A stretch of DNA of 64,000 nt from CAVVJA01 sp963809815 (GCA_963809815.1 CAWELM010000017.1:539139-603138), one strand, 5' to 3'. Counted from the first letter of the stretch, positions 44,403 to 55,584 are shown. Translations and numbers: made by a program. The notes: generated by a model not told the origin, from the sequence alone.

Positions 44403-44578
44403 CACCCGGCCGAAGCAATGTCGGCAAGGACACCGCGGAACCGGTGAGCGACGACTACCCCGGAAGCTCGCCCTGGCCGTTCACCGGCGGCACGAGCGTC
44501 AGGGCGGCGGTCGACGTCAGCGGCACTCCGTTCGTCGACCTGGCCGAGGAAGCGAGAATGGCCTTCGCTCGCGACTAA
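44399..44578 (+). CDS. 59-residue protein overlapping the RHH-like gene
   Basis: GTG 44399 overlaps the previous stop by 4 bp. The protein reads MTPGRSNVGKDTAEPVSDDY, then PGSSPWPFTGGTSVRAAVDV, then SGTPFVDLAEEARMAFARD. It is acidic with an Asp/Glu-rich end and no recognised motif. Translation could also start at GTG 44444. Position suggests a toxin or second regulator, but the sequence does not resemble PIN, RelE or MazF toxins. Confidence 0.4.
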   Translation: MTPGRSNVGKDTAEPVSDDYPGSSPWPFTGGTSVRAAVDVSGTPFVDLAEEARMAFARD

Positions 44579-44621
44579 CCCAGCTACTCCGTAACTGCTG
44601 ATTCCCGTTGCAGGTCTCCGC

Positions 44622-46295
44622 TCAACTGGCTCCGCTTTGGGTGTCGCGCAGGTGCTCGTGAACTAGATGGATGGCAATGGAGCCCTCGCCGACCGCCGAG
44701 GCGACGCGTTTCACCGATCCGTGCCGAACGTCGCCGACCGCGAAAACTCCGGGCCGGCTGGTTTCCAGGAACATCGGCAGGCGCCGCAACGGCCAGTCCT
44801 CGGGCGCATGCCGATCGTCAAGAAGGTCGGTACCGGTAAGGACGAATCCCGATTGATCACGTCGCAGGGCGTCCGCCAGCCATTCCGTACGCGGCTTGGC
44901 GCCGATCAGTACGAACAGGGCCATGGCCGGCACCGTTTCGGTCGCACCGGACTCTAAGTCGGTGAGGATCAGGCTCTCCAGCCGGCTCGCCCCGGAGCCG
45001 CCAGTTATGGCGACGCGGCAACGGACCGCGATGTTGCGCGCCGATTCAATCTCCCGGATGAGGTAGTCGGACATGCTGTCTGTCAGGGAGGGACCGCGCA
45101 CGAGGACGGTGACTCGCGCGGCGTACCTGGCGAGGTGCACAGCAGCCTGCCCGGCCGAGTTGGCGCCACCGACCACGAACACATCGCGGTCCGTCATGGC
45201 CATTGCCTCGGATGCGGCGGCACCGTAGAACACGCCGGCCCCGGTCAGTGCGTCGAGCTCCGGGATGCCAAGACGTCGGTAGGTCATGCCGGTGGCGACG
45301 ACCACCGCGCGACTGCGGACCTCGCTACCGTCAGCCGCGGTGACCACGAGCTCCGAGCCCTCGGGCCGCAACCCGGAGGCCGAGCTGTATACGTACTCCG
45401 CGCCGAAGGTCCAGGCCTGCGTATAGGCCCGAAGGGCCAAGTCCGCGCCGCTCACCCCGGCTGGGAAACCAAGGTAGTTGCGGATCATCGAGCTGGTGCC
45501 GGCCTGCCCGCCCATGGCCTCCGGCTCCATAGCCAGCGTCGACAAGCCCTCCGACGCGCCGTATACCGCCGCCGCCAGGCCGGCGGGCCCCCCACCAATC
45601 ACAGTCAAGTCGTAGCGGCCGCGTGCCGGCCGCGTCGACACACCGAGAGCCCGGGCGACTTCGGCGTTGGACGGATTTGCTAAGACCCGGCCGTCGAACA
45701 TCATCACCATGGGCAGGGGCGTCCCGACTGTGCCAGTCTCCTCGAGCAGGCGTCGTCCCTCCGGTCCATCGGCGGCATAGAAGCCAAACGGGACCGCGTT
45801 GCGCCCTAGCAGTTCCCGTAGCTCATGTGAGCGTGCAGCCCGCTCCTCCCCTACGACCCGAACCACCTCGACCCCGGAGAGGTTCGATCGACCCCATTCG
45901 CCCAGCTGCTCGGTGATCATTCGATGAAACCGCTCGTCTCGCGCCGCGCCAGGCTTGACGAGGTAAGTGTCGAGGTCACCGAGCACCGTGGCCCGCACCA
46001 CTGCCTCGGTATTGGTCGGACCCCAGCTGATCAGTAGGGCCCTCCTGGCGGCTGGATGAAGCTGCCGGACCTGCGCCAGTAGCTCCGTCCCCGTCGCTCC
46101 CGGAAGCCACTGGTCGGCCAGCACGAGACAGACCTGACTCCCATTGTTTCGCAGCTCATCGAGGACCTCGAGCGCCTCTCTTGCCGACGCAGTGGCGATG
46201 ACCCGGTAGTCAGCCTCATATCGCTTATGCAACTCCGCCTCAACGAGGGCACGCGTCCCTGAGCCGTCGGCCAGGAGCATCACCGGTTCCACCAT
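44622..46295 (-). CDS. Receiver-domain/thioredoxin-reductase-like flavoprotein fusion
   Basis: This protein has 557 residues. The first 125 form a response-regulator receiver: VLADQWLPG with the phospho-acceptor Asp and YLVKPG with the Lys; the usual N-terminal acidic pair is reduced to LLADGSG. A linker with a thioredoxin-like stretch (GTVGTPLPMVMMFDGRVL) leads to a FAD domain (YDLTVIGGGPAGLAAAVYG). The NADPH domain reads DVFVVGGANSAGQAAVHL and the end is GVFAVGDVRHGSVKR. The CxxC site of true thioredoxin reductases reads FYGAAASEA, without Cys. ATG 46295 is chosen; the open frame above it overlaps the divergent VOC gene. Confidence 0.85.
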   Translation of the reverse strand: MVEPVMLLADGSGTRALVEAELHKRYEADYRVIATASAREALEVLDELRNNGSQVCLVLADQWLPGATGTELLAQVRQLHPAARRALLISWGPTNTEAVVRATVLGDLDTYLVKPGAARDERFHRMITEQLGEWGRSNLSGVEVVRVVGEERAARSHELRELLGRNAVPFGFYAADGPEGRRLLEETGTVGTPLPMVMMFDGRVLANPSNAEVARALGVSTRPARGRYDLTVIGGGPAGLAAAVYGASEGLSTLAMEPEAMGGQAGTSSMIRNYLGFPAGVSGADLALRAYTQAWTFGAEYVYSSASGLRPEGSELVVTAADGSEVRSRAVVVATGMTYRRLGIPELDALTGAGVFYGAAASEAMAMTDRDVFVVGGANSAGQAAVHLARYAARVTVLVRGPSLTDSMSDYLIREIESARNIAVRCRVAITGGSGASRLESLILTDLESGATETVPAMALFVLIGAKPRTEWLADALRRDQSGFVLTGTDLLDDRHAPEDWPLRRLPMFLETSRPGVFAVGDVRHGSVKRVASAVGEGSIAIHLVHEHLRDTQSGAS

Positions 46296-46382
46296 CAGGC
46301 CCCCGTTTTCGGAAGTTCCAGCAACACTAGCTGCGACGGCCTCGTCCGGGGCCCGCTTGAAGCGATCCACCGAGGAGTAGCC

Positions 46383-46766
46383 ATGTCCGTTCAGCTCAAT
46401 CACCACATCGTCCGGGTCCGCGACAAGGAAGAAGCGGCGCGCTTCTTCGCCGAGATCCTCGGCCTGCCGCCGGCCACCCGCTACGGACCGTTCCTCGAGC
46501 TGAAGACGGCCAACGACGTAAGCCTGGACTTCGCCGACGACCACGGCGAGCCGGTTCCTGCGCATTACGCCTTCCTGGTCAGCGAAGCGGAGTTCGACGA
46601 GATCTTCGGCCGCATCAAGGAGCGCGGCCTGGGCTACTGGGCCGACCCAGGCCATCGCCGGCCGAACGCGATCAACACGAACGACGGGGGCCGAGGCGTG
46701 TACTGGGACGATCCGAACGGGAACACCCTGGAGATCATCACCCGGCCCTACGGCAGCGGCGGCTAG
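46383..46766 (+). CDS. VOC family protein
   Basis: This 127-residue protein begins MSVQLNHHIVRVRDKEEAAR and contains FFAEILGLPPATRYGPFLELK, YAFLVSEAEFDEIFGRI, and a final VYWDDPNGNTLEIIT. It has His, Glu and the DPNGNxLEI signature of the metal-dependent VOC class. It is divergent from the receiver-flavoprotein gene and shares an 87-bp promoter region with it. A detoxification role is plausible. Confidence 0.92.
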   Translation: MSVQLNHHIVRVRDKEEAARFFAEILGLPPATRYGPFLELKTANDVSLDFADDHGEPVPAHYAFLVSEAEFDEIFGRIKERGLGYWADPGHRRPNAINTNDGGRGVYWDDPNGNTLEIITRPYGSGG

Positions 46767-47641
46767 CCGCACGGCGAAGCTTCGTCAGCGATGGACAGGA
46801 GACCTGATGCCAGCATGGATATGCGTTACCTGCGGGGTGCAGTACCCCGACACCGACCGACATCCGGACGGCTGCCCCATCTGTGCGGACGAACGCCAAT
46901 ACGTCGGCTGGAACGGCCAACAGTGGACGACCATGGCCGAGATCGCCCGGGACCATGCGGTGGTCATGCGGAACGAGGAAGCGGACCTGGTCGGCATCGG
47001 CGTCGAGCCATCCTTCGCGATCGGCCAGCGGGCGCTTCTCGTGCGGACCCCGCACGGCAACGTCATGTGGGACTGCATTTCGCTGCTCGACGAGCGAGCC
47101 CGTCGGCAGATCGCCGACCTCGGCGGAATCGCCGCGATCTGCCTATCGCACCCGCATTTCTACGCCGCCAACGTCGAGTTCGCGGACGCCTTTGACGCGC
47201 GCATCTTGATCCCGCGAGCCGATCAGCACTGGATCCAGCGTCCGTCTCCGCGGATCGAGCTGTTCGACGATGACATTGAACCGGTGCCAGGGCTCCACCT
47301 GGCCCGGATCGGCGGGCATTTCGACGGCGCGGCCGTGCTGCACTGGCCGGCTGGTAACCAGCAGCGGGGCGCGTTGCTCACCGGAGACACCATCACCGTT
47401 GTGCAAGACCGCGAGTGGGTGAGTTTCATGTGGAGCTATCCCAACCTCATTCCTCTCGATCAGGCCACGGTCCTCGATATCGCCCGCCGAGTCGAACGAT
47501 TCACCTTCGAGCGCGTCTACGGCGGCTGGTGGGGACGGATCGTCGTCGCGGACGGAGCCGGGGCAATCCGCCGCTCCGCCGACCGCTATGTCGCACGCCT
47601 CAACGGCCAACGGCCACCGCAGCAAGCGGCAGTCCCGGTGA

Positions 47642-49261
<1,620 letters not shown>

Positions 49262-49338
49262 CCACCCATCGAATCAAGGCGAGCCAGCGCTGGAACTTTG
49301 CCCGCCACCGCAGTAGTACCGGTCGTATGTCGACTGCG

Positions 49339-49950
49339 TCAGCGGCGCGCCGGCGTTCGGATTCCGTCCAGGACAAGGCTCAACAGTCGTGCGTTTCGTT
49401 CCAGGCTCGCATCGCGCGACATACACATGCCCGCTATCAGCTGCATGAGGTCAGCAGCGTCGATGTCGTCTCGGGCAACGCCTGCCTGTTGGGCGCGTTC
49501 CAGGACCTGGCCGGCTGCGACCCGAATCTTCTCCCGTGACTGGGGCGCGAGGTCGGGATTCTTCTCGAACGCCTCGTGCAGCTCGGTAAGGAAGACTCGC
49601 TTGGCCTGGGCGTAGCGGACGAAGCCGTCCAGCCACTCGACGAGCGCATCCCACGGCGTCGCATTGACCACGACCGAGTCGGCCAGCGTGACCAATGACT
49701 CAACGTCCTCGCGATAGACGGCTTCAACAAGGTCTATCCGCCGTGGGAAATGCCGATACAGCGTGCCAACGCCGACGTCCGCCCGCTTGGCGATCTCTTC
49801 CATCGATGCTTCGCTACCCCGCTCGGCCAGCACGCTGCGCGCCGCGCCGATCAGGCGTTCGTAGTTGCGCTGGGCGTCGGCGCGCATCGGTCGCCGACTG
49901 GCAGTGGCGGGGCCAGCCGGCGGTGCGCTCAGTGCGGCGCTACGGCGCAT
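49339..49950 (-). CDS. TetR family repressor of the adjacent MFS gene
   Basis: This 203-residue protein starts at ATG 49950. The TetR HTH reads NYERLIGAARSVLAERG...ASMEEIAKRADVGVGTLYRHFPRRIDLV (residues about 25-75), followed by a helical C-terminal domain. It is divergent from the MFS exporter gene, and two similar CGGAGG-type inverted repeats lie between them. It should repress the exporter until a drug-like ligand binds. Confidence 0.92.
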   Translation of the reverse strand: MRRSAALSAPPAGPATASRRPMRADAQRNYERLIGAARSVLAERGSEASMEEIAKRADVGVGTLYRHFPRRIDLVEAVYREDVESLVTLADSVVVNATPWDALVEWLDGFVRYAQAKRVFLTELHEAFEKNPDLAPQSREKIRVAAGQVLERAQQAGVARDDIDAADLMQLIAGMCMSRDASLERNARLLSLVLDGIRTPARR

Positions 49951-49999
49951 CACCCGATTATTCCCTTCAGGAGTGTGGTCTCCGAGACGAGAATTGTAC

Positions 50000-50047
50000 T
50001 TGCAGAACCGGAGGGTGCCTCCGTATTGTAAACGGAGGTTACTTCCG
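50000..50047. promoter_or_regulatory. MFS promoter with two TetR operator candidates
   Basis: CGGAGG-GTG-CCTCCG at 50009-50023 is a perfect inverted repeat, and CGGAGG-TTA-CTTCCG at 50033-50047 differs at one arm position. Their step is 24 bp. TTGCAG (50000-50005) and TATTGT (50024-50029) form a -35/-10 pair with the first repeat in the spacer, a typical repressor position. Confidence 0.65.
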
Positions 50048-50083
50048 CTTACTCCATCGTAACTCCGAGAGGCAGATCGCTGT

Positions 50084-51586
50084 ATGTCCTCCGACACAGT
50101 CGCCACGATCACTCCGGCAGCGTCCGAACGATCGGGACTGTTTGGTTCATTCCGCAGCCGACGCCGCAATCCGGCCAGCGTGGTGCTGGCGGTGATCCTG
50201 ACCAGTCAGCTGATGGTCGTGCTGGACGCGACCATCGTCAACGTCGCGCTGCCGGACATCAAGACCGCACTGGGCTTCTCCGACTCGCAACTGTCGTGGG
50301 TTCTCAACGCCTACACGCTCACCTTCGGCGGCCTGCTGCTCCTGGGTGCGCGGGCCGGCGACCTGCTCGGCCGGCGCCGGACGTTCCTCGCCGGCATCAC
50401 GATCTTCACCTTCGCCTCCCTGGTCGGCGGGTTCGCCACTACGGGCTGGTTCCTGCTCGCGGCGCGGGCCCTGCAGGGTGTCGGTGGTGCTCTGGCCGCG
50501 CCGTCGTCGCTCGCTCTGCTCGCCACGATGTTTCCTGAAGGCCGCGAGCGGTTGCGGGCGATCGCGCTCTACACGGCCGTCTCGATCGGCGGCGGCGCGA
50601 TAGGGCTGATTTCCGGCGGCATGCTCACCCAGTGGGCATCGTGGCGATGGGTCCTGTTCGTCAACGTCCCTATCGGGCTGGCGGTTCTAGCCGTCGGCGC
50701 CGCGGTGCTACCTGAGACGGGCCGCCGAAAGGGCCGGTTCGACCTCGCCGGCGCACTCACCTCAACAATCGGTGTGGGCGCACTTGTCTATGGATTCGTC
50801 CGGGCCGCCAGTAGTGGCTGGAGCGACACTGTCACGGTCTCTGCGTTCGTTCTCGGGGTGGTACTGCTCGTGGCCTTCGTGCGCACCGAGCTGCGCGCTG
50901 AACAACCGATCACGCCTTTGCGCCTGCTTACGAATGCCAGCCGAAGCGGGGCCAATGTCGCCCGCGGGCTGCTCTTCGCGGGCATGTTCGGAATGTTCTT
51001 CTTCCTCACCCAGTTCCTGCAGGACGTCCTTGGCTACAGTCCCCTTCAGGCCGGCTTCGCCTTCCTGCCTGTCCCGCTGACGGTGTTCGCCTCGTCCCAG
51101 CTTGCCAGCCGGGTATTGGTCAGCCGCTTCAGCAGCAAGGCCCTGACGCTCATCGGCATCAGCCTGTCGGCGATCGGTCTGCTGCTGGCGACCCAGCTCA
51201 GCGCTGGCTCGAGCTACCTGCAGATCCTTGCCAGCCTCGTGCTCTTCGGTGCCGGCAACGGGCTGTCGTTCGTGACGTTGACCACGGCCGCGCTCGCCGG
51301 TGTTGCTCCGCAGGATGCCGGAGCGGCGTCTGGTCTGGTAAACGTCACTCAGCAACTGGGCGGCACGCTCGGGGTCGCGGTGCTGGTGACGGTGTTCGGC
51401 TCGGCCAGCAAGTTCGCCGCCAGCCACCCTGTTCCTGGTGCAAACCCGTTGGCCCAGCTGAACCACGTGTTCGTCTACGGCGCTGATCACGCCTTCGTCG
51501 CGGCCACCCTGTTCCTGGTCGCCGCAATCGTCCTGGTCGCCGCCGTGGTCCGGTCACCCAAGCCGACTGCTGCCATCGCCGAATAG
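50084..51586 (+). CDS. MFS drug transporter, DHA2 (EmrB/QacA) family, 14 TM
   Basis: This 500-residue protein has about 14 membrane segments. Family motifs include LDATIVNVALPDI (motif D1), GARAGDLLGRRR (motif A), ARALQGVGGALAAPSSLAL (motif C/B region) and WRWVLFVNVPIG. It exports cationic or amphiphilic drugs using the proton gradient. It is divergently regulated by the TetR gene on its left. Confidence 0.95.
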   Translation: MSSDTVATITPAASERSGLFGSFRSRRRNPASVVLAVILTSQLMVVLDATIVNVALPDIKTALGFSDSQLSWVLNAYTLTFGGLLLLGARAGDLLGRRRTFLAGITIFTFASLVGGFATTGWFLLAARALQGVGGALAAPSSLALLATMFPEGRERLRAIALYTAVSIGGGAIGLISGGMLTQWASWRWVLFVNVPIGLAVLAVGAAVLPETGRRKGRFDLAGALTSTIGVGALVYGFVRAASSGWSDTVTVSAFVLGVVLLVAFVRTELRAEQPITPLRLLTNASRSGANVARGLLFAGMFGMFFFLTQFLQDVLGYSPLQAGFAFLPVPLTVFASSQLASRVLVSRFSSKALTLIGISLSAIGLLLATQLSAGSSYLQILASLVLFGAGNGLSFVTLTTAALAGVAPQDAGAASGLVNVTQQLGGTLGVAVLVTVFGSASKFAASHPVPGANPLAQLNHVFVYGADHAFVAATLFLVAAIVLVAAVVRSPKPTAAIAE

Positions 51587-51634
51587 TCGCGTCGCCCGGT
51601 ACGACCGTCCGACCGAGGCTACTAGGGTCTGTTC

Positions 51635-52066
51635 ATGGCGCATGACACTGCAACGGTGATCGTCGATCGGCCCATCGGCGAGGTGTTTGCGTTCTTGGCC
51701 GATGGGATGAATGAGCCGGCTTGGCGGCCCGGGGTGACTGACGTCAGTCACGTCGCTGAGACCGGCACCGAAGTGGGCGCGACGTTCAAGCAGACCATGA
51801 AAGGCCCGGGTGGCCGGTCGATACCGGGGGACTACCGGATCACCCGCTACGACCAGCCGACCCGGCTCGACTTCGAAGTGATCGCGGGACCGGCCCGCCC
51901 GATCGGCCGATTCGATCTGCGCGAGACCGCAGGCAGCACGGAGGTGACCTTCACCCTCGATGTCAAGCCGCGCGGGCTGATGGTTCTCATGACGTCCATG
52001 ATCAACAAGCAAGTGCACACCGAGGTCGGCAACATCGCCAATCTGCCGAAAGCGATGAGCTCCTAA
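51635..52066 (+). CDS. SRPBCC family protein
   Basis: This 143-residue START-like fold protein begins MAHDTATVIVDRPIGEVFAFL and continues GMNEPAWRPGVTDVSHVAETG. Its C-terminal helix is MINKQVHTEVGNIANL. Such proteins (polyketide cyclase/dehydrase-like) bind hydrophobic ligands. It lies 48 bp after the MFS gene in the same direction and may be co-transcribed. Confidence 0.88.
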   Translation: MAHDTATVIVDRPIGEVFAFLADGMNEPAWRPGVTDVSHVAETGTEVGATFKQTMKGPGGRSIPGDYRITRYDQPTRLDFEVIAGPARPIGRFDLRETAGSTEVTFTLDVKPRGLMVLMTSMINKQVHTEVGNIANLPKAMSS

Positions 52067-52183
52067 CCGCAGCCCTCGCGCGCCGGCTACCGTCTCCTGC
52101 ACCCGCATGTCCAGCCGGTAGGGGGCCGCCAAATTCGCGTCGATCGCTCGGCGCGACGGTTCGTAGTGCGACCGGCGGGCCGG

Positions 52184-52600
52184 TCATCCGTAGGTGGCCG
52201 CGTGGGCGTACTCGGGCTGGATTAGGTATATGACGCGATCGGTGCGTAGCGGGTACGGCTGTCCGATGTACTTCTGCGAGAGGCGATCGATGATCGTCCA
52301 GCCACGGTCGCCGTCGACCCGTTCGGTAACCCGGCCGCGCACCGTCGCCATCACTAACGGCCGGTCATGATCGGTGATCGAGAGTGCGACCCGTGGATCA
52401 CGTTCGAGGTTCCGTGCTTTACGGGAGTTCGGCGAGGTCATTACCGCGATACGGCCATTTTCCATACCGACCCACATCGGCACGCTGTGCGGCGCGCCGT
52501 TCGGCAGCAGGGTGGCCAGATGGGCGTAGTTTGCGCCGTCGATCAGGCGACGGACGGGCTCTGCGATGGTCGCCGGCCGGCCTCTGTCGTCGTTGGTCAT
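52184..52600 (-). CDS. PPOX-class F420-dependent/FMN-binding oxidoreductase
   Basis: This 138-residue split-barrel flavoprotein shows YAHLATLLPNGAPHSVPMWVG, SRKARNLERDPRVALSITD and a C-terminal substrate loop ending YLIQPEYAHAATYG. Members of the Rv1155-like group use F420 or FMN to reduce small compounds. AGGAGATAG precedes the ATG. No operon partner is seen. Confidence 0.88.
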   Translation of the reverse strand: MTNDDRGRPATIAEPVRRLIDGANYAHLATLLPNGAPHSVPMWVGMENGRIAVMTSPNSRKARNLERDPRVALSITDHDRPLVMATVRGRVTERVDGDRGWTIIDRLSQKYIGQPYPLRTDRVIYLIQPEYAHAATYG

Positions 52601-53143
52601 CGGCTATCTCCTGACGTGGACATTGGCACCTAAACAGTTTGAACTTGATTTTCGAAGACTATGACTGTCAAGACCGGTGAAGTGGATGTGCGGAACTTCA
52701 TGATCGATTCCGTCGAGGTGAACCTCCAGCGCGGCTTGGTTGGTCATCCCACCGCCGACCCGGTCCTCGAAGCGGTGACAAACGGATCGTCCAGATCACG
52801 CGGCAACACCAGCGAGCGATGCGTGAGGTAACCCGCGCGTTACGGTGCCGCGGCTGCGCCCTTCCGGCACCGGCCCATTCTCGCCGTAGCGTAACGCCGG
52901 TAGGCCTGCTCGACCCGATGCGCGGGCTTGCGGTATTGGCGCGCGACACGTGCATAAGACTGGAGGTGTCGACCGTGATCGAGATCGGCAAGTTCTATGT
53001 CACAGATTCCCCGCACCGCCGCCGATATTGGATAACGTCCTGTTTACCTGGCGCTGACATTGAATATCACGCGAATTTACCTGGGCGATGCTTTTGGAAA
53101 AAACGACTATCCATGGGCAGCGGTTGCTGAACAGGAGGGCTGA
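52601..53143. other. Long intergenic region without a supported gene
   Basis: About 540 bp between divergent genes. A 56-codon ORF from ATG 52661 and two longer shadow ORFs were examined and look non-coding. The stretch near 52990-53110 is AT-richer than its surroundings and should contain the promoter of the CoA-transferase operon. No repeat or hairpin stood out. Confidence 0.4.
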
Positions 53144-55552
53144 ATGCCGGCTGAGGATTTGCGTGGCCGACTGCCACTCGACGGCGTCCGGGTTCTCGAC
53201 CTGACCGACGGTGCCGGCGCGATGTCCGGGCGGCTACTCGCCGATCTGGGTGCCGACGTCGTTCTCGTTGAACCGCCGGGCGGTGCGAGGGCTCGATCCG
53301 CGCCGCCGCTTGTCGATGGCGTCAGCCTTCCGTTCCTCACCCAGAGCGCGAACAAGCGCAGTATGCAGATCGACTGGTCCACTGCGGCCGGTCGCGAGGA
53401 AGTCCTCGCGACCGCGCGTGCGGCCGACATCCTGCTCGAGAGCCAAACGCCCGGACGACTGACGGTGGCCGGTCTCGGGCCGGAAGTCCTGCACGCCGCC
53501 AACCCGCGACTGGTGATCACGTCCGTCACCGACTTCGGCCAGACCGGTCCCTATCGCGACTGGGTTGGCACCGACTGGGTGCATCTCGCGCTGTCCAGCG
53601 TGCTGTCGCGCTCGGGCAACCCGGGCCGGCCCCCACTCATGCCGCCGGGCCGACTCGCCGCCGAGCATGGCGCAGCGCAAGCCGCCTGGGCCACTCTCGT
53701 TGCCTACTGGTGGGCGCTCGAGACCGGGCAGGGCGAGCACGTCGACGTTTCGTTGTTCGAGGCGACGGTGCTGAGCCTCGACGCCGCGTGGGGCATGGGA
53801 GGTACGGCGACCGGCGGGATGCCAGCGAGCGACCTCCCGCCCGGTCGTCCGGATGTCAGCTACTTCTACCCGATCTTCCCGTGCGCGGACGGGTACGTGC
53901 GCATCTGCATGCTGGCCAAGCGGCAATGGCGAGCCATGTTCAGCTGGTTGGGCGAGCCGGCCGAGTTCGCGGATCCGAAGTACGACGCAATGGCCGCGCG
54001 ATACCAGGATCGGGACCGGCTCTATCCCTTGATCGCGGCCCTGTTCGCCGACCGCGCGCATGTCGAGGTCGTCGACGACGGTCAGCAGAGAGGTATTCCG
54101 ATCGAGGCGGTCAAGCTGGCCTCCGAGGTGCTGGTCGACGAGCACCTGAACGCGCGAGGCGCCTTCGTCGACATCCAACTGCCGTCCGGTCGCTCCGGTC
54201 GCATGCCGCACGGGCTCGTCGAGGTCGACGGCCGGCGGGTCGGCTACCGCGGGTCGCTCGACCAGACCGGCACCGGGCGCAGCTTCCGCCCCCGCGCGGC
54301 CACTTCCGCGGCGTCCGCCCGGGTTCCGCGCTCGGCGAACCCCGGCCCGCTGTCCGGGCTGCGGGTCCTCGATCTCGGGATCATCGTCGTCGGCGGGGAA
54401 ACCGGCCGGCTGTTCGCCGATCTCGGCGCCGACGTGATCAAAGTGGAGTCCCGGGCTTTCCCAGACGGCGCCCGCGCGGCGTCGGCACCTGGAACGTTAA
54501 CTCCCACCTTCGCGTGGGGTCACCGTAACAAGCGCAGCCTGGGTGTCGATCTGCGGAATCCGAAAGGTCGGGACGTACTGTTGCGCCTCGTCGCGGCCAG
54601 CGACGTCGTGTTCAGCAACTTCAAGCCGGGGACCATGGACTCCCTCGGGCTCGGGTTCGACGAGCTGCAGGCCGTCAACCCGGCCATCGTCGCCGTCGAC
54701 TCCAGCGCCCTCGGCCGCACCGGCCCGGCGAGTCGGCGGATGGGGTACGGCCCGCTCGTGCGGGCCCGCTCCGGCGTGACCAACCTGTGGCGGTATCCGG
54801 ACGATCCCGATGGCTTCTGCGACGCGATCACGATCTACCCCGACCACACCGCGGCCCGGGTCGGCGCGACAGCGGCCCTCGCGGCACTGATCGCAGCGCG
54901 GGCCACCGGCCGCGGCAGCGCGATCAGCATCGCGCAGGGCGAGGTGATGCTCACGCAGTTCGGGGCCGAGTTCTTGCGTGAGTCGCTTGAATCCGGCTCG
55001 CTCGTCGCGGTCGGCAATAGCGGCGAGTTCGACGCACCGTACGGCGTCTACGGGTGCGCGGGCGAGGACCAATGGTGCGTGATCTGCGTCCGGGACACGG
55101 ACGATTGGCATCGGCTGTGCGCGACGATCGGTGCCGACGACCTCGCCGCTGATGTCGACCTCGGCACCGCGACGGGCCGGATCGAGCACCGCGAGCCGAT
55201 CGACGAGCGCGTCCGGGCCTGGACCGCCGAGCACGCCCCTCGCGAGGTCATGGCCACGTTGCAGGCGGCCGGCGTTCCCGCTGCAGCGATGGCCCGCGTG
55301 CCCGAACTGCTGACCGATCCGCATCTGGTGGCCCGCGGCTTGTTCACCAGGATGCACCAGCCCCAGCTCGGCGAGCTGCCGAGCGAGGCGCGGCCCGCGA
55401 CGTTCGACCACATCCGCATCTCGCCGCCCGCGCCGGCGCCGCTGCACGGTGAGCAGACTCGCGAGATCATGCGCGAGGTGCTCGGCGTGGCCGACGCCGA
55501 GATCCAGCAGCTCATCGACGACGGTGTCCTGGAGGAGTCCGATAGACCTTGA
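53144..55552 (+). CDS. Fused double CaiB/BaiF class III CoA-transferase
   Basis: This protein has 802 residues with two family III CoA-transferase domains in tandem. Domain 1 (about 12-395) begins LDGVRVLDLTDGAGAMSGRLLADLGADVVLVE; domain 2 (about 409-802) begins LSGLRVLDLGIIVVGGETGRLFADLGADVIKVE. The catalytic-Asp region is convincing in domain 2 (FCDAITIYPDHTAAR); in domain 1 it reads LAAEHGAAQ with Glu, so that half may be structural. GGAGGG precedes the ATG. The thiolase fusion follows after 32 bp, so both serve one acyl-CoA degradation route. Confidence 0.9.
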   Translation: MPAEDLRGRLPLDGVRVLDLTDGAGAMSGRLLADLGADVVLVEPPGGARARSAPPLVDGVSLPFLTQSANKRSMQIDWSTAAGREEVLATARAADILLESQTPGRLTVAGLGPEVLHAANPRLVITSVTDFGQTGPYRDWVGTDWVHLALSSVLSRSGNPGRPPLMPPGRLAAEHGAAQAAWATLVAYWWALETGQGEHVDVSLFEATVLSLDAAWGMGGTATGGMPASDLPPGRPDVSYFYPIFPCADGYVRICMLAKRQWRAMFSWLGEPAEFADPKYDAMAARYQDRDRLYPLIAALFADRAHVEVVDDGQQRGIPIEAVKLASEVLVDEHLNARGAFVDIQLPSGRSGRMPHGLVEVDGRRVGYRGSLDQTGTGRSFRPRAATSAASARVPRSANPGPLSGLRVLDLGIIVVGGETGRLFADLGADVIKVESRAFPDGARAASAPGTLTPTFAWGHRNKRSLGVDLRNPKGRDVLLRLVAASDVVFSNFKPGTMDSLGLGFDELQAVNPAIVAVDSSALGRTGPASRRMGYGPLVRARSGVTNLWRYPDDPDGFCDAITIYPDHTAARVGATAALAALIAARATGRGSAISIAQGEVMLTQFGAEFLRESLESGSLVAVGNSGEFDAPYGVYGCAGEDQWCVICVRDTDDWHRLCATIGADDLAADVDLGTATGRIEHREPIDERVRAWTAEHAPREVMATLQAAGVPAAAMARVPELLTDPHLVARGLFTRMHQPQLGELPSEARPATFDHIRISPPAPAPLHGEQTREIMREVLGVADAEIQQLIDDGVLEESDRP

Positions 55553-55584
55553 ACAACGCCATGGTGTGAGGAGAGCTACCGTTC

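Noticed and set aside
52661..52831. 56-codon ORF between the PPOX and CoA-transferase genes
   Set aside because: No ribosome site, no hydrophobic or domain pattern, and the codon use looks random toward the end.
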